64,000 nt of DNA. Source: Paragemmobacter amnigenus. GTDB taxonomy: Bacteria > Pseudomonadota > Alphaproteobacteria > Rhodobacterales > Rhodobacteraceae. Shown here one piece after another: positions 60,815 to 64,000 of this stretch. The stretch is taken from NCBI RefSeq assembly GCF_009908265.2, contig NZ_JAAATX020000011.1, forward strand, positions 120,817-184,816, read 5' to 3'. The notes beneath the pieces were generated by a model that saw only the letters and a list, made by a program, of their open reading frames with translations, did not search any database and was not told the origin of the DNA. The stretch's first letter is position 1. Every line of letters starts with the position of its first letter. A program made the position numbers and the translations under genes.

Positions 60815-63800
60815 GCCTGCTGCGCGACACCGCTTGGCGCCTGAAGTATACGCCGGACGATGGCGACCTCGTCCGGCTGTTCTACGTTCCGGCTCTCCGA
60901 TCGGCGACGCGTTATGACCGGCTGACGGGCTATTTCTCGTCTCGCGCGCTAGCTCTGGCGGCGCGGGGCATCGAAGGGCTTGTCCTCAACAACGGCAAGA
61001 TGCGGCTAATCGTGGGCTGCACGCTGGGCGAGGAGGACGTCGAGGCGATCGAACGTGGCGAGGCCCTTCGGGATGCCGTCGAGCGGACGATCCAGAGGAT
61101 GCCGCCCTTGACGGGCGACCCCCGCACCGTCGATGCCCTAGAACTTGTCGCTTGGATGGTGGCCCGAGGCTATCTTGACGTGAAGCTTGCGGTTCCTTGT
61201 GACGCGAACCGCCGCCCTATCCGCGATGACAGCATCTTTCACGAGAAGACCGGCATCATCGAGGATAAGACCGGCGATCGGCTCGCCTTTAATGGCAGCA
61301 TCAACGAAACCGAGTACGGTTGGACGCGGAACTGGGAGAGCTTCAACGCTTTCACGTCGTGGAACGATGGGCCCCGTGTGGACGAGGAAGAGGCAAGTTT
61401 CGCCAAGCTCTGGGCGAATCAAGCTAAGCGGGCAATCACACTGGACGTGCCGACTGCGCTACGTGAGCAGCTGCTCACCTTCCTGCCCGATCCCGAGCAA
61501 CTGCCCAAGCGGATGCAGGAGCATGAGGACGAGGGCAGGGAGGATAAAGGGACCCGCAGCACTGTGCAGCGCGCTGGCCAGGGTGATTTACCAGCGCCAA
61601 TCGCCGCACCAGTTCTTTCGATCGACGAGGAACGCCAGGAGGTTTGGGAGCGGATCGCGAATGCCGCGAACGATCCAAATGGCGGCGACCGAGTAGGAGA
61701 GGCGACCTCTGCGGTCGTCCCTTGGCCCCATCAGGTGCGGGCCTTCCACCGGCTTTACGACCATTGGCCGCCAAAGCTTCTGATTGCTGATGAGGTCGGT
61801 CTGGGGAAAACGGTTCAGGCAGGTCTACTGCTTCGGCAATCGTGGCTTTCGGGGCGCGTGAAGCGCGCCCTTGTTCTTGCACCGAAAAACGTCTGTCGGC
61901 AGTGGCAGATCGAACTCCGTGAGAAATTCAATCTCAACTGGCCGATTTATGATGGACACCGTCTGGTTTGGTATCGGTCACCGGCGCGCGACCATAGTGC
62001 CGAGAAGGTGGTGTCGCGCGACGAGTGGCATCGCGAACCGTTCGTGATCATGTCCAGCCATCTCGCGCGTCGGAGAGAACGCCAATCAGAGATCTTGGAT
62101 TCGGCCGATCCATGGGACTTGGTAATCCTTGACGAAGCCCATCATGCTCGGACCAAGGGAGCAGGAACAGCACAAGCCAAGGGCAGCAATCGGCTGCTTC
62201 AGCTTATGCGTTCACTGAAAAGAAGGACCGAGGGCTTGGTATTGCTTACTGCAACGCCCCTCCAGGTCCACGCTACCGAGCTTTGGGACCTGCTTGATCT
62301 GCTCGGAGTGCCTCCGGAGTGGTCCTCGGACGCCTTCGTTCGATTCTTCTCAGAGGTCTCGAAGGAACCGGTCAGCAACGACGGACTTGATTGGCTTGCT
62401 GCACTTTTCCGCGCGCATGAGGCGCATTTTGGGGAAATTCCTTGGGAGTCGGCGCAAGGCAAAACGGGTCTAAGCAGCCTGAAGATCAAGAAGGTCCTGC
62501 GAGCCCTGCGAGACAACGCAGCAACCCCCAGGCGTCAGCTTTCCCAGGAAGAGAGGCGCGCCGCTCTGACGATCCTGAAGAAGGCAACCCCGGTGAGCGC
62601 GCTCGTTTCGCGCCACACCCGCGAGCTGCTGCGGAAGTACTTTAAGGCCGGGAAGCTTTCGACTCCCGTTGCCACCCGCCAAGTCGAAGATCGGTTTATC
62701 CCCTTGTCTCAGGAAGAGAGGGATCTCTACCGGCAAGTCGAGACTTACATTTCTCAAACTTACAATGCCTCAGCGGCCGAAGCGCGCAATGCGGTCGGCT
62801 TTGTGATGACGATCTATCGCCGCCGGTTGGCTTCAAGCTTCCACGCCCTTCGAATGACCATGGAAAAAAGAAGGGGCGGCGTTGGCGACGTGCTTTCTGC
62901 AGCAGATGAGGCGCGGATCGATGAAAACGTCGCTGACCAAGTCGAAGCAGGCGAAGAAATCGATGCGGAGAGCGTATCTGAAGACGAGCGGAGGGCGCTT
63001 GCGTTTGAAGAGGTCGAGACGATCGACGAGATAGTTGAAGAGATCGGGCGGCTGCCGACGGATACCAAGGCCGTGCATCTTTCCAACGTCTTAGGCGAAC
63101 TGAAGGCTTCTGGCTACTCACAGGTGATGGTCTTCACGCAGTTTACAGACACCATGGACTATCTGCGCGACCAAGTCGTTGCTGCAGGGTATTCTGTGAT
63201 GTGCTTCTCTGGTCGTGGCGGAGAAGTTCAAGGGTCCGATCGCGCTTGGAGCCTCATTTCAAGGGACGAGGTTAAGCGCAGGTTCAAGGAAGGCCGTGCG
63301 GAAATCCTTGTTTGCACTGACGCCGCGGCAGAGGGTCTGAACTTCCAGTTTTGCGGTGCGCTGATCAATTACGACATGCCGTGGAACCCGATGCGAGTGG
63401 AGCAGAGGATCGGCCGCATCGACCGTCTTGGGCAGCGTTTCTCCGATATTCGAATCGTCAACCTGCACTACGAAGATACGGTTGAGGCTGACGTCTACCG
63501 CGCCTTGCGAAGTAGGATTTCCGTGTTTGAGAGTGTCGTTGGTGGTCTACAGCCGATCTTGACCAGATTGCCAAAGTTAATCGAAGAAACCGTACTTTCA
63601 AAAGCAACCAGTGATGATGCGCGTCGCGACGAAGCGTTGGGGCGGCTGGAGACTGAGCTTTCGTCAGGAGAGGGAACGTCAATCGACCTCGATGACTTCT
63701 CTGACGAAGAACTCACCTTCCCGCCACGCTTGGAGCCAGCCCTGAACTTGTCGGACCTGAAGGCTGTTCTTGATAGGCCCGCCCTACTTCCTCGTGGCAC

Positions 63801-63888
63801 AGAGGCCGTGAAGCTGGACGCGAAGGACTACAGATTCACGGACGGCTTCTTGCCTCAAGCGGTGCGTGTGACCGTGACCTGCCACTGA
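60811..63888 (+). CDS. PLD-nuclease/SNF2-type helicase of the anti-phage system, TTG start
   Basis: A 1025-aa protein. The N-terminal domain has a phospholipase D-type site (HEK at 144-146, then FNGSINETEYGW). The helicase has DEVGLGKT (327-334), DEAH (441-444), TDAAAEGLN and QRIGRIDRLGQ. The frame opens with TTG at 60811, overlapping the DUF1156 stop, with a strong GGAGGAGG site. The end (QAVRVTVTCH) is abrupt and may be a truncated C-terminus. It is the likely nuclease-helicase effector. Confidence 0.88.
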   Translation: MSLLRDTAWRLKYTPDDGDLVRLFYVPALRSATRYDRLTGYFSSRALALAARGIEGLVLNNGKMRLIVGCTLGEEDVEAIERGEALRDAVERTIQRMPPLTGDPRTVDALELVAWMVARGYLDVKLAVPCDANRRPIRDDSIFHEKTGIIEDKTGDRLAFNGSINETEYGWTRNWESFNAFTSWNDGPRVDEEEASFAKLWANQAKRAITLDVPTALREQLLTFLPDPEQLPKRMQEHEDEGREDKGTRSTVQRAGQGDLPAPIAAPVLSIDEERQEVWERIANAANDPNGGDRVGEATSAVVPWPHQVRAFHRLYDHWPPKLLIADEVGLGKTVQAGLLLRQSWLSGRVKRALVLAPKNVCRQWQIELREKFNLNWPIYDGHRLVWYRSPARDHSAEKVVSRDEWHREPFVIMSSHLARRRERQSEILDSADPWDLVILDEAHHARTKGAGTAQAKGSNRLLQLMRSLKRRTEGLVLLTATPLQVHATELWDLLDLLGVPPEWSSDAFVRFFSEVSKEPVSNDGLDWLAALFRAHEAHFGEIPWESAQGKTGLSSLKIKKVLRALRDNAATPRRQLSQEERRAALTILKKATPVSALVSRHTRELLRKYFKAGKLSTPVATRQVEDRFIPLSQEERDLYRQVETYISQTYNASAAEARNAVGFVMTIYRRRLASSFHALRMTMEKRRGGVGDVLSAADEARIDENVADQVEAGEEIDAESVSEDERRALAFEEVETIDEIVEEIGRLPTDTKAVHLSNVLGELKASGYSQVMVFTQFTDTMDYLRDQVVAAGYSVMCFSGRGGEVQGSDRAWSLISRDEVKRRFKEGRAEILVCTDAAAEGLNFQFCGALINYDMPWNPMRVEQRIGRIDRLGQRFSDIRIVNLHYEDTVEADVYRALRSRISVFESVVGGLQPILTRLPKLIEETVLSKATSDDARRDEALGRLETELSSGEGTSIDLDDFSDEELTFPPRLEPALNLSDLKAVLDRPALLPRGTEAVKLDAKDYRFTDGFLPQAVRVTVTCH

Positions 63889-64000
63889 ACTTTCATCCAG
63901 CCGCGACCGGAGCCGGTAGCTGATTTACGCCTTTCGGCGTAGGTTGAGCAATCGCCCGGCGCGCGGAGCTCTCATCGCGTGCAGCGGGACGGGCGATTGC
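63889..64000. other. right edge: short hairpin and 11-bp inverted repeat
   Basis: TACGCC-TTTC-GGCGTA (63926-63941) is a hairpin after the helicase stop. GCAATCGCCCG (63948-63958) and CGGGCGATTGC (63990-64000) are a perfect inverted pair reaching the edge. It may be a terminator, an insertion-sequence end or part of a junction; the window stops here. Confidence 0.45.

Noticed and set aside
1..64000. CRISPR array
   Set aside because: No set of regularly spaced long direct repeats with unique spacers was seen.

Overview
The window is GC-rich DNA from an alphaproteobacterium, most likely Rhodobacteraceae. The evidence is the coding style (abundant TGATG and ATGA start/stop overlaps) and a housekeeping cluster of SPOR lipoprotein, D-Ala-D-Ala carboxypeptidase, tmk, holB, TatD and an MBL hydrolase. 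The genus cannot be fixed from this piece.

Region 1 (1-9090) is chromosomal backbone. It holds the 3' end of an ABC permease gene, then a long minus-strand series (SPOR lipoprotein, carboxypeptidase, tmk, holB, TatD, MBL hydrolase, AEC transporter, a small ORF, a family 61 glycosyltransferase), and then tRNA-Ser(UGA) followed by a strong terminator.

Region 2 (about 9100-63890) is an integrated temperate siphophage. The left end has a DUF3883 nuclease-like gene, a coupled minus-strand integration module (67-aa protein, DUF2924, large serine recombinase, HTH protein) and an unrecognised 747-aa protein. Early genes (15.1-25.1 kb) encode a Com-like zinc protein, a sigma-like regulator, a Sak4-type ATPase with an SSB-like partner, a DEAH helicase, a Cas4/RecB-like exonuclease, a primase-helicase and a RuvC-like resolvase. 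Two orphan DNA methyltransferases follow (25.5-28.1 kb). Late genes (30.3-53.8 kb) run from terminase, head-tail joining protein, portal and a protease-capsid fusion to the tail genes, with a programmed -1 frameshift in the tail chaperone and a von Willebrand A domain inside the tail-tip protein. An M15 endolysin and an embedded spanin pair close the operon. Two cargo genes (DUF2971 and GIY-YIG) sit backwards inside the late operon.

Region 3 (54.06-63.89 kb) is a lower-GC module behind the lysis genes: a ribbon-helix-helix regulator, a DUF499 ATPase, a small protein, a DUF1156 DNA methyltransferase and a PLD-nuclease/SNF2-type helicase. This is the helicase-methylase-ATPase type of anti-phage system, so the prophage probably protects its lysogen. 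The right attachment site is not recognisable in the window; the sequence ends in an inverted repeat just after the helicase.

The strongest unusual points are the defence module with its mosaic base composition, two-frame coding in the cytosine methyltransferase gene, the A AAA AAC slippery site, the reverse-strand cargo genes, the VWA insertion, and a palindrome-rich stretch at 23.65-24.0 kb that could be a replication origin or control region.
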